A stretch of DNA of 64,000 nt from Lachnospiraceae bacterium (GTDB taxonomy: Bacteria > Bacillota > Clostridia > Lachnospirales > Lachnospiraceae), in contig JAMPFQ010000007.1 in the NCBI GenBank assembly GCA_023664345.1, positions 54,315 through 118,314 on the forward strand. Direction: 5' to 3'. Positions 17,834 through 27,377 of this stretch are shown piece after piece. The notes beneath the pieces were generated by a model. That model did not search any database and was not told the origin of the DNA. It worked only from the letters and a program-made list of their open reading frames with translations. The position numbers were made by a program, and so were the translations under genes. Each line of letters begins with the position of its first letter. Within the stretch, counting starts at the first letter, position 1.

Positions 17834-18964
17834 CTAACTTCTCACCTGATGCCGCCCCCATTTCCACGCTCCCAGCACAGCCGCAACCACCGCCACGATC
17901 ACCGCGAATGTCAACAGCACCCGCTTTCCCGATACCGGCGCCTGCACGAACATTCCCGAAAAGGTCAGCGGCATACTGTAGCAGAAATACTGCAGATATT
18001 TATTCAACGCGGTAAAGGGAAGATTCCCCAAAACCCCGTTTACCACCGCATAAGGACTCATATAAGCCACCAGCGACAACAGCTGGGAGCCGAAACTGGA
18101 CTTACATTTCGAGGAGATTGCCTGAATCTGCAGAACCAGCGCCAGCATGGAAAACCATCCGCACAAATGCAGTCCCAGAACCGCTTTCCACAGGGGCTCG
18201 GTTTCCCTCATATAGTCATAAGGCACAAAAGTAAGACCGCAGCTCACGGACAATCCCTCCCCACCATAGACCCGGTATCGGAACAGAAACAGGACACCGC
18301 TCATAAGCCAGTAATAAGCAGAGGCAAACAGAAAGCCCGACCCCGTGCGCTGCCACCACAGCCGGAAACGCCCTTTTACCGTGGGCAGGATGATATCCGC
18401 CGTGCGGAACGCGTAATCCTCCGAAAATACAGGACAAAACGCGATGATCACCACCAGGGAGACCAACACCAGCGTCAAAAAGAAAGAATCCCAGTACCAG
18501 TTCCATCCCCTGCCCACATAGCCGAAGGTATAACTTCCGTCCAGATAACGGTTATCTATGGAAAGTCCTTCCACCAATTCCAGCGTAATCTCTCCGTCCT
18601 CCGGCACCGCTTCGCCGACTCCGGTAAACATATTCATCACAAAATTATTGTAGTAATTATGATATTGCCCCGGCTCTGCTGTCTTTTCCAGTTCCTCCCA
18701 GGCAATCTGCTCGAGATTCACCGGCTCTCCATACTTTTCCCAGATCGCCTGCACCGTCTCAAATGTCAGCGGCCCGGCAAATTCTTCCGCGGCCATTCTG
18801 TCATGCGCCACCGCCTCCCTGCCCTGATAGACTTTTCCATCATCAATGATACCCTCTTCTGTGATGATTCTTGTATCATAAAAAATCAGAAACGCTGTCA
18901 CCACGATCAGCGCCAGCCATACGATCCTGCGAGAGAGGATCTTGTAAATTTCTTTTCCGATCAT
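17834..18964 (-). CDS. ABC transporter permease
   Basis: Starting at 18964, where GAGGAGGAAAG precedes the ATG, the product has 376 residues. It begins MIGKEIYKILSRRIVWLALIV, has an extracytoplasmic stretch after TM1 and five or so further membrane segments in the second half, as in ABC-2 type permeases. Upstream codons in the same frame overlap the ATPase gene and were dropped. It is the last gene of the sigma / membrane protein / ATPase / permease unit. The cargo is unknown; transporters controlled by their own ECF sigma often deal with peptides or antibiotics. Confidence 0.8.
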   Translation of the reverse strand: MIGKEIYKILSRRIVWLALIVVTAFLIFYDTRIITEEGIIDDGKVYQGREAVAHDRMAAEEFAGPLTFETVQAIWEKYGEPVNLEQIAWEELEKTAEPGQYHNYYNNFVMNMFTGVGEAVPEDGEITLELVEGLSIDNRYLDGSYTFGYVGRGWNWYWDSFFLTLVLVSLVVIIAFCPVFSEDYAFRTADIILPTVKGRFRLWWQRTGSGFLFASAYYWLMSGVLFLFRYRVYGGEGLSVSCGLTFVPYDYMRETEPLWKAVLGLHLCGWFSMLALVLQIQAISSKCKSSFGSQLLSLVAYMSPYAVVNGVLGNLPFTALNKYLQYFCYSMPLTFSGMFVQAPVSGKRVLLTFAVIVAVVAAVLGAWKWGRHQVRS

Positions 18965-19052
18965 ATTCTTTCCTCCTCTTTGAAGCCAAATACCATATAT
19001 AGGGTATCTGACCCTCGCGGCATTTGCCAGGCCATGGAACATGGCTTTATGC

Positions 19053-19919
19053 TCATTGCTCGCGGAAGTAGTACAGATACACGTCCTCCAGGTCAGGATC
19101 AGCAGGCGATGCGTCCGGCAAAGGGCAGGCATCCGACACGATCCGAAGCTTTACCCCCTGCTCTGTGTTGCGCAGGTTGCTGACGGAGAACCGCGCCTGA
19201 TACTCCTCCGTCTCCTCGGGCCGGACGCAGCACTCCCAGACCTTGCCCCGGACTTTTGCCAGCATCTGCTCGATATCCCCGGTAAACAGCAGCCTGCCCT
19301 CTTTCATCAGCAATATCTTATCCGCGATGTACTCCACATCCGATACGATATGGGTGGACAGGATAATGATCTTGTCCTTGGAAAGCGCACTGATGATATT
19401 GCGGAAACGGATCCGTTCCTTGGGATCCAGGCCCGCCGTGGGTTCATCCAGGAGCAGGATCTCCGCATCCCCCAAAAGAGCCTGGGCAATCCCCAGCCTG
19501 CGCACCATGCCGCCTGAAAAGGTCTTGATCTTCTTATCCTTTACCTCGTCCAGTTCCACCAGCCGCAGCAGTTCCTCCACCTTGTCCGCCGCCTCTTTTT
19601 TGGGGATCGCTTTCAGGGCAGCGAGATAAAGCAGGAATTTCTTCGCCGTAAACTCCGGATAATAACCGAAATTCTGGGGCAGATACCCCAGCAGCCTGCG
19701 GTACTCCGCTCCCATTTTCCTGATCTCCATGCCCTGGCACAGAATCTTCCCCTCCGTTGCCTCCAGAATGCCGCAGACCATACGAAGAAGTGTGGTCTTG
19801 CCCGCGCCGTTGGCCCCCAGCAGGCCGTACACCCCATGGGAGAGGACACAATCGATCCCATCCACTACCTTTTTGTTCCCGTATGTTTTGGAAACCTTTT
19901 CCAGCCTTAATTCAAACAT
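19053..19919 (-). CDS. ABC transporter ATP-binding protein
   Basis: The 288-residue ATPase has Walker A GANGAGKTTL (near residue 35), Q-loop region LGYLPQNFGYYPEF, signature FSGGMVRRLGIAQALLG, Walker B ILLLDEPTAGLD and H-loop STHIVSD. The C-terminal 60 residues are the usual extension of single-domain exporter ATPases. It overlaps the end of the preceding membrane-protein gene by 13 bases and precedes the permease by 88 bases. Confidence 0.95.
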   Translation of the reverse strand: MFELRLEKVSKTYGNKKVVDGIDCVLSHGVYGLLGANGAGKTTLLRMVCGILEATEGKILCQGMEIRKMGAEYRRLLGYLPQNFGYYPEFTAKKFLLYLAALKAIPKKEAADKVEELLRLVELDEVKDKKIKTFSGGMVRRLGIAQALLGDAEILLLDEPTAGLDPKERIRFRNIISALSKDKIIILSTHIVSDVEYIADKILLMKEGRLLFTGDIEQMLAKVRGKVWECCVRPEETEEYQARFSVSNLRNTEQGVKLRIVSDACPLPDASPADPDLEDVYLYYFREQ

Positions 19920-20947
19920 ATCAGTTCACCTCTCATCATTCTGCCGTAACAACTCCTGATCTGCCCCGCGAACACTGCCGCCCCTGATGCCAACAGGCAA
20001 AACCACACCCACAGATAAGCTGCGGCATACATATCCGGAAAAACCATGGGCGACATGGCAGACAGTGCCGTCAGCACAGCCAGGACCGCCATTGTATATT
20101 TCCCCCTGCCGCCCCGCAGCGCGCCGATCAGGGACAGACAGCAGATATTGGACAGCACAAAGGGCACCAGCAGGTATACCGCGATCCTCCCGAAGAAAGT
20201 ATCCGTGCGCACCGCTACACCGCCGCTGAGCGCTGTCAGAAACACAATATCCGCCCCCGTGGTCAGAAGCATCTTTATTGTCCACATCTGGGACAGGTTA
20301 ATGTAGCAGCTTTGCTCCAACTCTGCCATTCTGCTGGAAAAAGGCTTTCCCAGCGCCCCATGGGACAGCACGCCCATCCACGCCGCCGCAATGGAACTCC
20401 ACCACAGATAATCCTTCAGCTCCGCTCCCTGCTCTGGCAGCCGGTGCAAAAACAGCGCCATGAGCGCAAGCAATCCTCCCTGAAGCGCCCAGAACGCGGG
20501 AGAGATATATTGCAGCTGGATCTGGATCAGTCCGCCAAAAGTGGGAATGTTACAGATCTTCTTGGATTCGATTGCATTCTGTATCTCCAGGAGAGAGATC
20601 TGTTTTTTGTGAGGATCCGGCTTCAATTCCTGCGCTGTTTCCCAGATATCCTGCAAACCATTTAATGCCGATCCACAGCTGCTTCCCTGTTCCTCTGCTG
20701 TCTGTTCACTGCGGATATTATGCTTGTCTGCATTGCTTCCGTTGATGCTCCGCTTATCTGTTTGCTCATCGTTGATTTTTTTCTGAACTGTTGCCTGCAC
20801 GCTGCCTGTTTCCTCCTGAACTGCTGTTTCCCCATCGTTGATTCTTCCCCGGACTGCTGCCTGCACGCTGCCTGTTTTCCCTGGAACCGTTACTTGCCTG
20901 TCATTTTCGTCCTGTTTGACCATTGTCAGTTCCTGCTTTCCGTTCAT
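19907..20947 (-). CDS. Membrane protein between ECF sigma and ABC genes, possible anti-sigma or permease subunit
   Basis: The 346-residue protein has about 140 hydrophilic N-terminal residues and then six or so hydrophobic segments. The N-terminal part contains two copies of a roughly 20-residue unit (TGSVQA-V-INDE type) encoded by imperfect DNA repeats at about 20776-20880. AGGAGG precedes the ATG. Its place right after the sigma gene suggests an anti-sigma role for the soluble part, while the membrane part could belong to the transporter; neither is shown by a motif. Confidence 0.65.
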   Translation of the reverse strand: MNGKQELTMVKQDENDRQVTVPGKTGSVQAAVRGRINDGETAVQEETGSVQATVQKKINDEQTDKRSINGSNADKHNIRSEQTAEEQGSSCGSALNGLQDIWETAQELKPDPHKKQISLLEIQNAIESKKICNIPTFGGLIQIQLQYISPAFWALQGGLLALMALFLHRLPEQGAELKDYLWWSSIAAAWMGVLSHGALGKPFSSRMAELEQSCYINLSQMWTIKMLLTTGADIVFLTALSGGVAVRTDTFFGRIAVYLLVPFVLSNICCLSLIGALRGGRGKYTMAVLAVLTALSAMSPMVFPDMYAAAYLWVWFCLLASGAAVFAGQIRSCYGRMMRGELICLN

Positions 20948-20992
20948 TCCGGAAATCCTCCTTTCATTTATCTGAAAGCTTCATCCTGCTTT

Positions 20993-21595
20993 TTAATCCA
21001 GGAAATCCTCCCTGTTCATCACGCCCCGCAGCTTCTCCATTCCCTGTTTTACGCGGGATTTTACCGTGGACACCGACACGTCGGTAAGCTTCGCAATCTC
21101 CCGGTATCTCATATCATACAGATAATGAAGAAGCAATGCCTCCCTCTGCATCTGGGGAATACCGACCAGCATTTTCATCAGGCGGTCATGCACATCGCTC
21201 TCCAGCAGTCTCCATTCGGGAGATCTCTCCGTTTTATCCGGATCCGGAAACTGATACAACTCCCACAAGGGATCGCTTTCCGAAGCGCCCCCGCAGTCGA
21301 TCTCCCGGTCAAAGCTGATCTCTCTTTCTTCCCGCCTGCCTTTTTCCGCCAGATGATCCCTGCACAGGTTCATGGCAATAGTCAGCAGATACCCTTTCAG
21401 ATTGCGGTAATGATAGCCCTCCACATACCGGATAAATCTCAGGAAAGTTTCCTGCGCCAGGTCATAGGCGTCCTCCCTGCTGCCCGTCTGAAAGGTACAA
21501 AAACGGAAGATATCGTCGTAATATTTTTCGACAATATCCTGCAGATACCGCTTATCACCTCTCTGAATGGCATAGATCCACTGACGCTCGTCCAT
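20993..21595 (-). CDS. ECF-type RNA polymerase sigma factor
   Basis: A 200-residue ECF sigma: region 2 with EKYYDDIFRFCTFQTGSRED and AYDLAQETFLRFI, region 4 with MQREALLLHYLYDMRYREIA and the helix-turn-helix VSVSTVKSRVKQGMEKL. A negatively charged linker of about 45 residues lies between. It heads a four-gene unit ending in an ABC transporter and probably controls it. AGAGGA precedes the ATG; an AAAACCTTTTCCCC element lies 83 bases upstream. Confidence 0.93.
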   Translation of the reverse strand: MDERQWIYAIQRGDKRYLQDIVEKYYDDIFRFCTFQTGSREDAYDLAQETFLRFIRYVEGYHYRNLKGYLLTIAMNLCRDHLAEKGRREEREISFDREIDCGGASESDPLWELYQFPDPDKTERSPEWRLLESDVHDRLMKMLVGIPQMQREALLLHYLYDMRYREIAKLTDVSVSTVKSRVKQGMEKLRGVMNREDFLD

Positions 21596-21677
21596 GATGC
21601 TTCCTCTTATGTCAACAGCCGCGCCGCCCTGTCCGGGACGGAGCTGTCTGCCTTACAAAATATATAACCTATTATAA

Positions 21678-21691
21678 GGGGAAAAGGTTTT
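21678..21691 (-). promoter_or_regulatory. Putative ECF -35 element
   Basis: AAAACCTTTTCCCC on the minus strand, close to the GAAACCTTCTTCCC element before the first ECF operon. A TATAAT lies directly downstream (21671-21676 region), so a sigma-A promoter could overlap. Confidence 0.4.
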
Positions 21692-21704
21692 AAAAAATAA
21701 ACAA

Positions 21705-21728
21705 GGGAGAAGCGCTGAGCATTCTCCC
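21705..21728 (-). terminator. Terminator downstream of the split membrane-protein gene
   Basis: GGGAGAA / TTCTCCC stem with a 10-base loop. On the minus strand it is followed by TTGTTTATTTTTT. Confidence 0.65.
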
Positions 21729-21824
21729 TCCTGAGACCAATCTCAAAAGATCAGGATAATCTTTCGGTAATGAAATTGACGACGTTTCCCTGATAATCAA
21801 AGCATCCTGGGCGTTACACGATAA

Positions 21825-23622
21825 TCATGACTTATTTCCCACGGATACCGCATAGACTGCTGATAAAATCCCCATCCATGTCAACGCCAGGAACATCAAT
21901 GTAAAATAGGACAGCGGTCTGTAACTGTAGATAATCCCTGACAGAATCTGCCCATCACAGCCGATGCCGTCTACCTGCACTTCCCCATATTCACTAAGCG
22001 GCATATCCTGATCGCATGTCACAAACAGCGCTGTCTCCCCATCCGTATTTTCAACGGACAGACATAATCTATATTCTTTCTCCTTTTCCAGCTTCCATTG
22101 TACCGGGATCTCCGCATAAGCCGTATCGTCATATGCTTTCAGCGGGATTTCCTCCTCATAAACCGTTTTCTCTCCATCTGATACAATGATCCTACATACA
22201 CCATTCTGAGACTTCGTATCCATGCATATGCCCAAGCTCGTCACCGTAGGAAAAGAAGGAATAAAGCTCATCTCACAGAGAGTTCCCTCTTGAATCTGTA
22301 CCTGTCTGTGTTCCCGTTCCCCATTTATCACCAGGATATCCTCTCTGGCAAAAAGACTCAGCACACATGCCATGACCCCGCAACATCCCAAAATACCCAA
22401 AAGCCGTATGCTCTTCCTCATTCCCTGCCATTGCCCTGCCCGCACACTGCCAGCTAAGATCGCCAGCACCGCCAGTACTGCAATATTATAAATACGATAG
22501 GTAAAACAATGATGCACGGCAGTGTGATTTGCTGCCACCAGATACCAGACCACGGACGAAAACCCCGTCAGAGCCAGCGCTTTCCCCCTGGGATTATATT
22601 TCATACCGTTTTTCAATGCCCTGATCATAAAAAAAAGAAACCACACTGCCAGAACTATCACAAAAATCTTATATTCATAATGTTTCCAGTTTACATAGAG
22701 TACTTCCAGCCGATCGGTAAATCCCATGGGGGATGCCCCCCCCCACGCCCATCCGATAGCCTACCTCGCCAAACGCTTTCTCAAAAATATCATGTCCCAG
22801 TACCCAGGATCCCAGACAGAATTTGCCAAGCCACATTCCGGCATAGCCCAGTATCCAAAAAAGACCCGTACAGACCACCTGTTTTATATAATACAGCGCT
22901 TCTCTGTCCTCCTGCAGCAAAAGCCACCAGATAATCGGGATTCCCCATGTAAATAACGGATATGTCAAAAGATCAAAGAAACTTGTCAGCATACCCGTGA
23001 AAAGAAAAATCCAATAAAGCTTTATCCCTTTTTGATTCTTTCCCTTCCCAATTGTTAAATACAGGGTACATCCCATTGCAATATAGAATACCCAACTATA
23101 CTGCAAGGAAAAGGGCATTGCCATCGCCATAAGCAGAAAATAAGAGGTCAGTTCCAGCATAGCATACTGTATTCCTTTTTTCCGCCACAATATCAAGCTC
23201 AGGCAAAATACCAACAGCAACTGTCCCACGCTGTTGAGCACACGTATTTCCCCATAATCGAAAAAAAATAACAGCGGTCGCAGGAGCGTTACATATCCAT
23301 GCCAGTAATAGTCATATCCACCCATATTCATGGCTGCGTGTAGGGCATTGGTCGTCCGCGGCTCCAGTGCAATCATCAGCATGAGACTGTCCGTACCCCC
23401 ATCCAGCACTCCCGGCAAATAAGAGTGAAAATAAGTATCGTACGAAGCACTCACCATCGGAATCGCAGGATACCACCCCTCGCTTTCCAATATATTATAA
23501 GAAACAGACTGATTCGTTGTATTGACCGGAATGAAAAAAGCCAATGTAAGCAGAATACCTCCCATACATATACCGATTATGAGCATACCCACAGTTTTTA
23601 ATATTTTTTTTGCTGCCTGCAT
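21825..23622 (-). pseudogene. Polytopic membrane protein split by a G9 tract (frameshift or phase-variable)
   Basis: Two frames join at a run of nine G (22736-22744). The first, from the ATG at 23622 (AAAAAGGAGG upstream), has about 9 membrane segments with a large loop after TM1 (SYNILESEGWYPAIPM, GGYDYYWHGY). The second, 21825-22727, has five or so more, a beta-rich outer domain of about 110 residues, and a last membrane segment. If the tract had eight G the frames would fuse into one protein of about 598 residues with ...GVGGASPMGFTDRLEV... across the joint. The layout resembles bacterial membrane glycosyltransferase-like proteins, but I see no firm motif. With nine G the product ends about 14 residues after the tract. 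Confidence 0.7.
22736..22744 (-). repeat. G9 homopolymer inside a coding sequence
   Basis: Nine consecutive G on the coding strand. Loss of one G restores the full reading frame; such tracts change length by slipped-strand synthesis and are also common sequencing error sites. Confidence 0.85.
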
Positions 23623-23697
23623 AGCATCCTCCTTTTTCTCTCGCACATGCAACAATCTTACCACAAACTATACCTGTTCTGCAAGGAGTTCCAAACT

Positions 23698-24600
23698 TTA
23701 GTCAACTGCCGCCTGCGGCTTCAGCAGTTCCGCGATCAGCCCCTCCACTTCCTGCAGCTGCTCCCTGGAATTCTCCCGGTGACTCTGTTTGCGGTATTGG
23801 GAGGGAGACATGCCTTTCATGGCGTGAAAGGCCTTTGTGAACACCAGGGCATCGCTGTACCCGCAGGAGAGGGCGATGCTCTCAATGGAGTAAGAAGTAG
23901 AATCCAGCAGTTCCCGCGCTTTTGTGATGCGGAACGTGGTGAGGAACTGCTGGGGGGACATTCCCAGATAATTTTGAAACAGGGTATACAGATAGCTTCT
24001 GTTGATACACACATAGTCGGCCACATCCGTGACCCTGATGGGATTACAGTAATTGCTCTGGATAAAGGACACCGCCTTTTTCACATACTGATTTCCTTTA
24101 TCCTCCTCATTTCTGGCAACCACTCCGGCGCTCTCCGCCAGAACGGAAAGGAACACGCCCAGCTGGCCGTTCCTGCGCAAGTCATCCGCCACACCGAAAG
24201 TATTGTGCTCCATCATATCCCGCACGATGGTATATAATTCCTGATCCCTGTCACAGGAAAAGATGGGATGCCTGGCGGAGAGCCCCATGGAAGTCAGGTA
24301 CTCCTCCGCGCGGCTTCCCCCAAATCCCACCCACAGATAAGTCCAGGGTTCTTCCTCGTCCGCCTGGTAAAAGGCCAGCTCATTGGGCTGGATCAGGAAA
24401 CCGTACCCTGCCTCCAGACGGTATTCCTTGTCATGAAACCGGAAGATCCCTTTTCCGCTCAATACATAATGGATCAGATAATGGGGCTTGGAAGCGGGGC
24501 CAAAGCTGTGCAGGCTCTCGGTCTGTGAACAGCCGCAGCAGTTCACATACAGGCTGCCTATCCTGTCGTTTTCAAAATCCAGCTTAAAAGCCTTTTCCAC
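23698..24600 (-). CDS. AraC family transcriptional regulator
   Basis: The 300-residue protein has an N-terminal cupin-like sensor domain (residues about 15-150; HYLIHYVLSGKGIFRFHDKEY) and two C-terminal helix-turn-helix motifs (VADYVCINRSYLYTLFQNYLG, then IESIALSCGYSDALVFTKAF and the closing GMSPSQYRK). This is the plan of sugar-responsive AraC activators. It follows the aldo/keto reductase by 21 bases on the same strand and may be cotranscribed with it. Confidence 0.93.
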   Translation of the reverse strand: MEKAFKLDFENDRIGSLYVNCCGCSQTESLHSFGPASKPHYLIHYVLSGKGIFRFHDKEYRLEAGYGFLIQPNELAFYQADEEEPWTYLWVGFGGSRAEEYLTSMGLSARHPIFSCDRDQELYTIVRDMMEHNTFGVADDLRRNGQLGVFLSVLAESAGVVARNEEDKGNQYVKKAVSFIQSNYCNPIRVTDVADYVCINRSYLYTLFQNYLGMSPQQFLTTFRITKARELLDSTSYSIESIALSCGYSDALVFTKAFHAMKGMSPSQYRKQSHRENSREQLQEVEGLIAELLKPQAAVD

Positions 24601-24621
24601 AGCACTGCCCCCTTTCCCGAT

Positions 24622-25758
24622 CTAGATAACAAACTCTCTCTTATCCAGATCCTCCTGCACCTTTACCAGATGCTCCCGGATGGACAGTTTCTGCGGGCAG
24701 ACCTGCTCGCACTTTCCACATTTTATGCAGTTCTTGGCCTGTGCCGCCTCTCCCAGGCCTTCCTCCCACCTGCCCTTTACCATGTTATAATTCTGGTACA
24801 TATGATAGGTATTCCAGACCCTGAAATTTCCGGGAATGTTCACTCCCGCGGGACAGGGCATACAGTAATTGCATCCCGTACAGCCATTCTGCACACGGCT
24901 GTTGATCAGTTCCACGATCCCTGCGATCTCCTGCTGTTCCTTTTCGGACAGCGGACGGAAATCGCTGAAAGTCTTCAGGTTGTCCTCCACCTGTTCCATG
25001 GTGGACATACCGCTCAATATCACTTTTACGTTGGGCAGGCTTCCCACCCAGCGCAACGCAAAGGAAGCTACCGACGCTTCCGGGTCAAGGCTGCGGAATC
25101 TCCCTGTGATGTCCTCCGCAAAAGCCGCCAGGGAACCACCCTTCACAGGCTCCATGACCACCATGGGGATACCCTTGCTCTCCGCAAGCTGATAGCCTTT
25201 CAGGCCTGCCTGCTCATGGGTGTCCATATAGTTCAGCTGGATCTGGCAGAAATCCCAGTTCCTGTAGTTCAGGATCCGCTCAAAGGTCTCATAGTCATCA
25301 TGGAAAGAGAATCCCAGATAACGGATCTTCCCTTCCGCTTTCAGCTGTTCCAGCCTTTCGATACAGCCCATTTTCAGTATTTTGTCAAAGCGTTCCCTGC
25401 TCAGCGCGTGCAATAAATAAAAATCTATGTAATCCGTCTGCAGCCTGGAAAGCTGTTCATTGAAAGTAGCGTCCACATCCTCCAGGGTCTCCACCTTCCA
25501 TACGGGCAGCTTGGTAGCCAGATAAAAGCTGCTCCTGTCGTACTTTTTCAATACCTTTCCTACGAAAGGCTCGCTCTCGCCGCCATGATAGGGGTATGCC
25601 GTGTCAATGTAATTGACTCCTGCGGCGATGGCTTTGTCCAGCATTTTCTCCGCTTCCGCCTCGTCGATGCCGCCCTCCGCCGTCACAGGAAAACGCATAC
25701 AGCCGAATCCCAGCAGCGATGTCTCGATCCCAAGTTTCTCAAGCTTTCTTTTTTCCAT
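24622..25758 (-). CDS. Aldo/keto reductase with C-terminal 4Fe-4S domain
   Basis: Started at the ATG with GGAGGG upstream, the protein has 378 residues. An AKR barrel covers residues 1-275, with GFGCMRFPV, the Asp/Tyr pair in YIDTAYPYHGG, Lys in LATKLPV and His in DFYLLHALS. The C-terminus carries ferredoxin-like cysteines, CTGCNYCMPCPAGV and CIKCGKCEQVCP. Such fused reductases are common in Clostridia and probably take electrons through the clusters; the substrate is unknown. Confidence 0.92.
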   Translation of the reverse strand: MEKRKLEKLGIETSLLGFGCMRFPVTAEGGIDEAEAEKMLDKAIAAGVNYIDTAYPYHGGESEPFVGKVLKKYDRSSFYLATKLPVWKVETLEDVDATFNEQLSRLQTDYIDFYLLHALSRERFDKILKMGCIERLEQLKAEGKIRYLGFSFHDDYETFERILNYRNWDFCQIQLNYMDTHEQAGLKGYQLAESKGIPMVVMEPVKGGSLAAFAEDITGRFRSLDPEASVASFALRWVGSLPNVKVILSGMSTMEQVEDNLKTFSDFRPLSEKEQQEIAGIVELINSRVQNGCTGCNYCMPCPAGVNIPGNFRVWNTYHMYQNYNMVKGRWEEGLGEAAQAKNCIKCGKCEQVCPQKLSIREHLVKVQEDLDKREFVI

Positions 25759-25829
25759 TCCGATGCCCTCCATTCAATTGCCGCCTGCGGCAATCTGTTC
25801 CGTCTTTTTATGAAACTGTTTTAAGTTGC

Positions 25830-26990
25830 TTACTCCTGCATATACCCGTCCTCATCAAACTGTACTCCAAATTCCAGGCTGAACTCATTGATCCGGCTGA
25901 GGATCCTGGCCTTTTCCTCTCCTTCAGCAGGAGTGGGCTGGAAATTATTCCGTTCGGGCACAGAACTGACGGAACAGGGAATCACCCTGATTTCCCGATC
26001 CTCCTGCTTTTCCCCGTCTATAAAGGTAAAGGTCTGCTGAAAGATCATGGTGTCCTTGTCCGGCGGATTGCGGTTTGCGCCGAAGCAGAAATTCCCCAGG
26101 CTGTAGAGGATGAATCTTCCCTTATATTCATCGATCCCCTGCAATACATGGGGATGATGCCCTATCACCAGGTCCGCTCCCCAATCAATGCATTTTTCCC
26201 CCAGGATTTTCTGATAATCTTCCGGATAATATTCCCTCTCCACACCCCAGTGGCAGCTGACCAGGATCAGATCCGCTCCCTGCTCCTGAAGTTCGGCGAT
26301 CCCTTTCTGTATGGTATCCTCCACCAGATAGCCCTGGGACACCTCATTGACGGAGATCATGCCGATATTGATGCCCTTGACCTCACAGATTCCCACGGTC
26401 TTCTCGCAGGCATAGACGACACCCGCGTCCTCCACCGCCCGGATGGTATCCTCCCTGCCCTGCTGCTGGTAATCCAGCGTGTGGTTGTTTCCCATGCTGA
26501 CCGCCTCCACGCTGCCTGCGGTAAGTATATCCACATATTCGGGATCGCCTTTGATGCTGTAGACCTGACCTTCCCTGGCCTCTTCCGCAAGGGTCAGCGG
26601 GCCCTCCAGATTCACCAGCGTCATATCATCCGTGCTGAAGATATCATAGACATTCGCAAAAAAATAACTCTCATCCTCCGCCTGATCATATGCCTGGCGG
26701 AAAGAATTCCAGTAATCCTGCTCCTGGTGCGTGCCCAAAGTCACGTCACCGGCGGCGGATATAGTGATTGTCACGATATCGGATTCCGGTTCCGGCGCGG
26801 GACTTTCCTCTGCCGGAGGCTCCACGGACGGCGTAGGCGCAGGCGCTGCGGAGACCGCATTGTCCGCCAGCGACTGAGGCTGCAGCACTGCTGCCGATGG
26901 CTCCTCCTCGATATCCTTTGCGCAGCCGGTCACCAGGCAGACTCCCACCGCCAGCATGACCGCCTTTGTTTTCCCCCTGTTCCACATCAT
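25830..26990 (-). CDS. CapA family (poly-gamma-glutamate type) lipoprotein
   Basis: A signal peptide with lipobox LVTGC is followed by a Pro/Glu-rich spacer and a CapA/PGA metallophosphatase-like domain (residues about 75-350). Motifs are SAAGDVTLG, LVNLEGPLT, MGNNHTLDY, VSCHWGVEREYYP and GADLVIGHHPHVLQG, which hold the metal ligands of this calcineurin-like fold. Many free-standing CapA proteins occur in Clostridia without capBC, as here, so poly-glutamate export is not implied. It lies in a run of three envelope genes with the small membrane protein and the LCP protein. Confidence 0.9.
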   Translation of the reverse strand: MMWNRGKTKAVMLAVGVCLVTGCAKDIEEEPSAAVLQPQSLADNAVSAAPAPTPSVEPPAEESPAPEPESDIVTITISAAGDVTLGTHQEQDYWNSFRQAYDQAEDESYFFANVYDIFSTDDMTLVNLEGPLTLAEEAREGQVYSIKGDPEYVDILTAGSVEAVSMGNNHTLDYQQQGREDTIRAVEDAGVVYACEKTVGICEVKGINIGMISVNEVSQGYLVEDTIQKGIAELQEQGADLILVSCHWGVEREYYPEDYQKILGEKCIDWGADLVIGHHPHVLQGIDEYKGRFILYSLGNFCFGANRNPPDKDTMIFQQTFTFIDGEKQEDREIRVIPCSVSSVPERNNFQPTPAEGEEKARILSRINEFSLEFGVQFDEDGYMQE

Positions 26991-27009
26991 ACTACTAACC
27001 CCTTGCTCT

Positions 27010-27318
27010 TTATCGTTTCTTTAAAAAGCGCAGTTCAAACTTATTATAAATATATACTACCAGCAGCGCTTCCACAATAATCCCTACGGTACAGAGCGAA
27101 CTCCAGATCCCCGTGGTGAACATCATGGCAACAATGGTAAGTTCCGCCGCCGCTCCGAATCCAAGGATCAGCCCGCCGCAGAACTGATTGTATTTCTTCA
27201 CGTCAACCACATCGATAGGTCGTTTGTTGAACACCGTGTTGCGCTCCGGTGCGCTGAATGTCCTGATCGCCACATAGAGGCACATGATCCCTACAAATAT
27301 AAATAAAATACCATCCAT
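27010..27318 (-). CDS. Small membrane protein, DUF3784-like
   Basis: A 102-residue protein with three membrane segments (residues 3-20, 48-70, 75-95) and a conserved-looking loop, FNKRPIDVVDVKKYNQFCGG. This resembles the DUF3784-type proteins of Firmicutes. Function unknown. It lies 19 bases before the CapA gene. Confidence 0.7.
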   Translation of the reverse strand: MDGILFIFVGIMCLYVAIRTFSAPERNTVFNKRPIDVVDVKKYNQFCGGLILGFGAAAELTIVAMMFTTGIWSSLCTVGIIVEALLVVYIYNKFELRFLKKR

Positions 27319-27377
27319 CTTTCCTTACCTGTCCTTTCCCTGTCATATCGTTTGTTTTCGCACATGATACAAGTATA

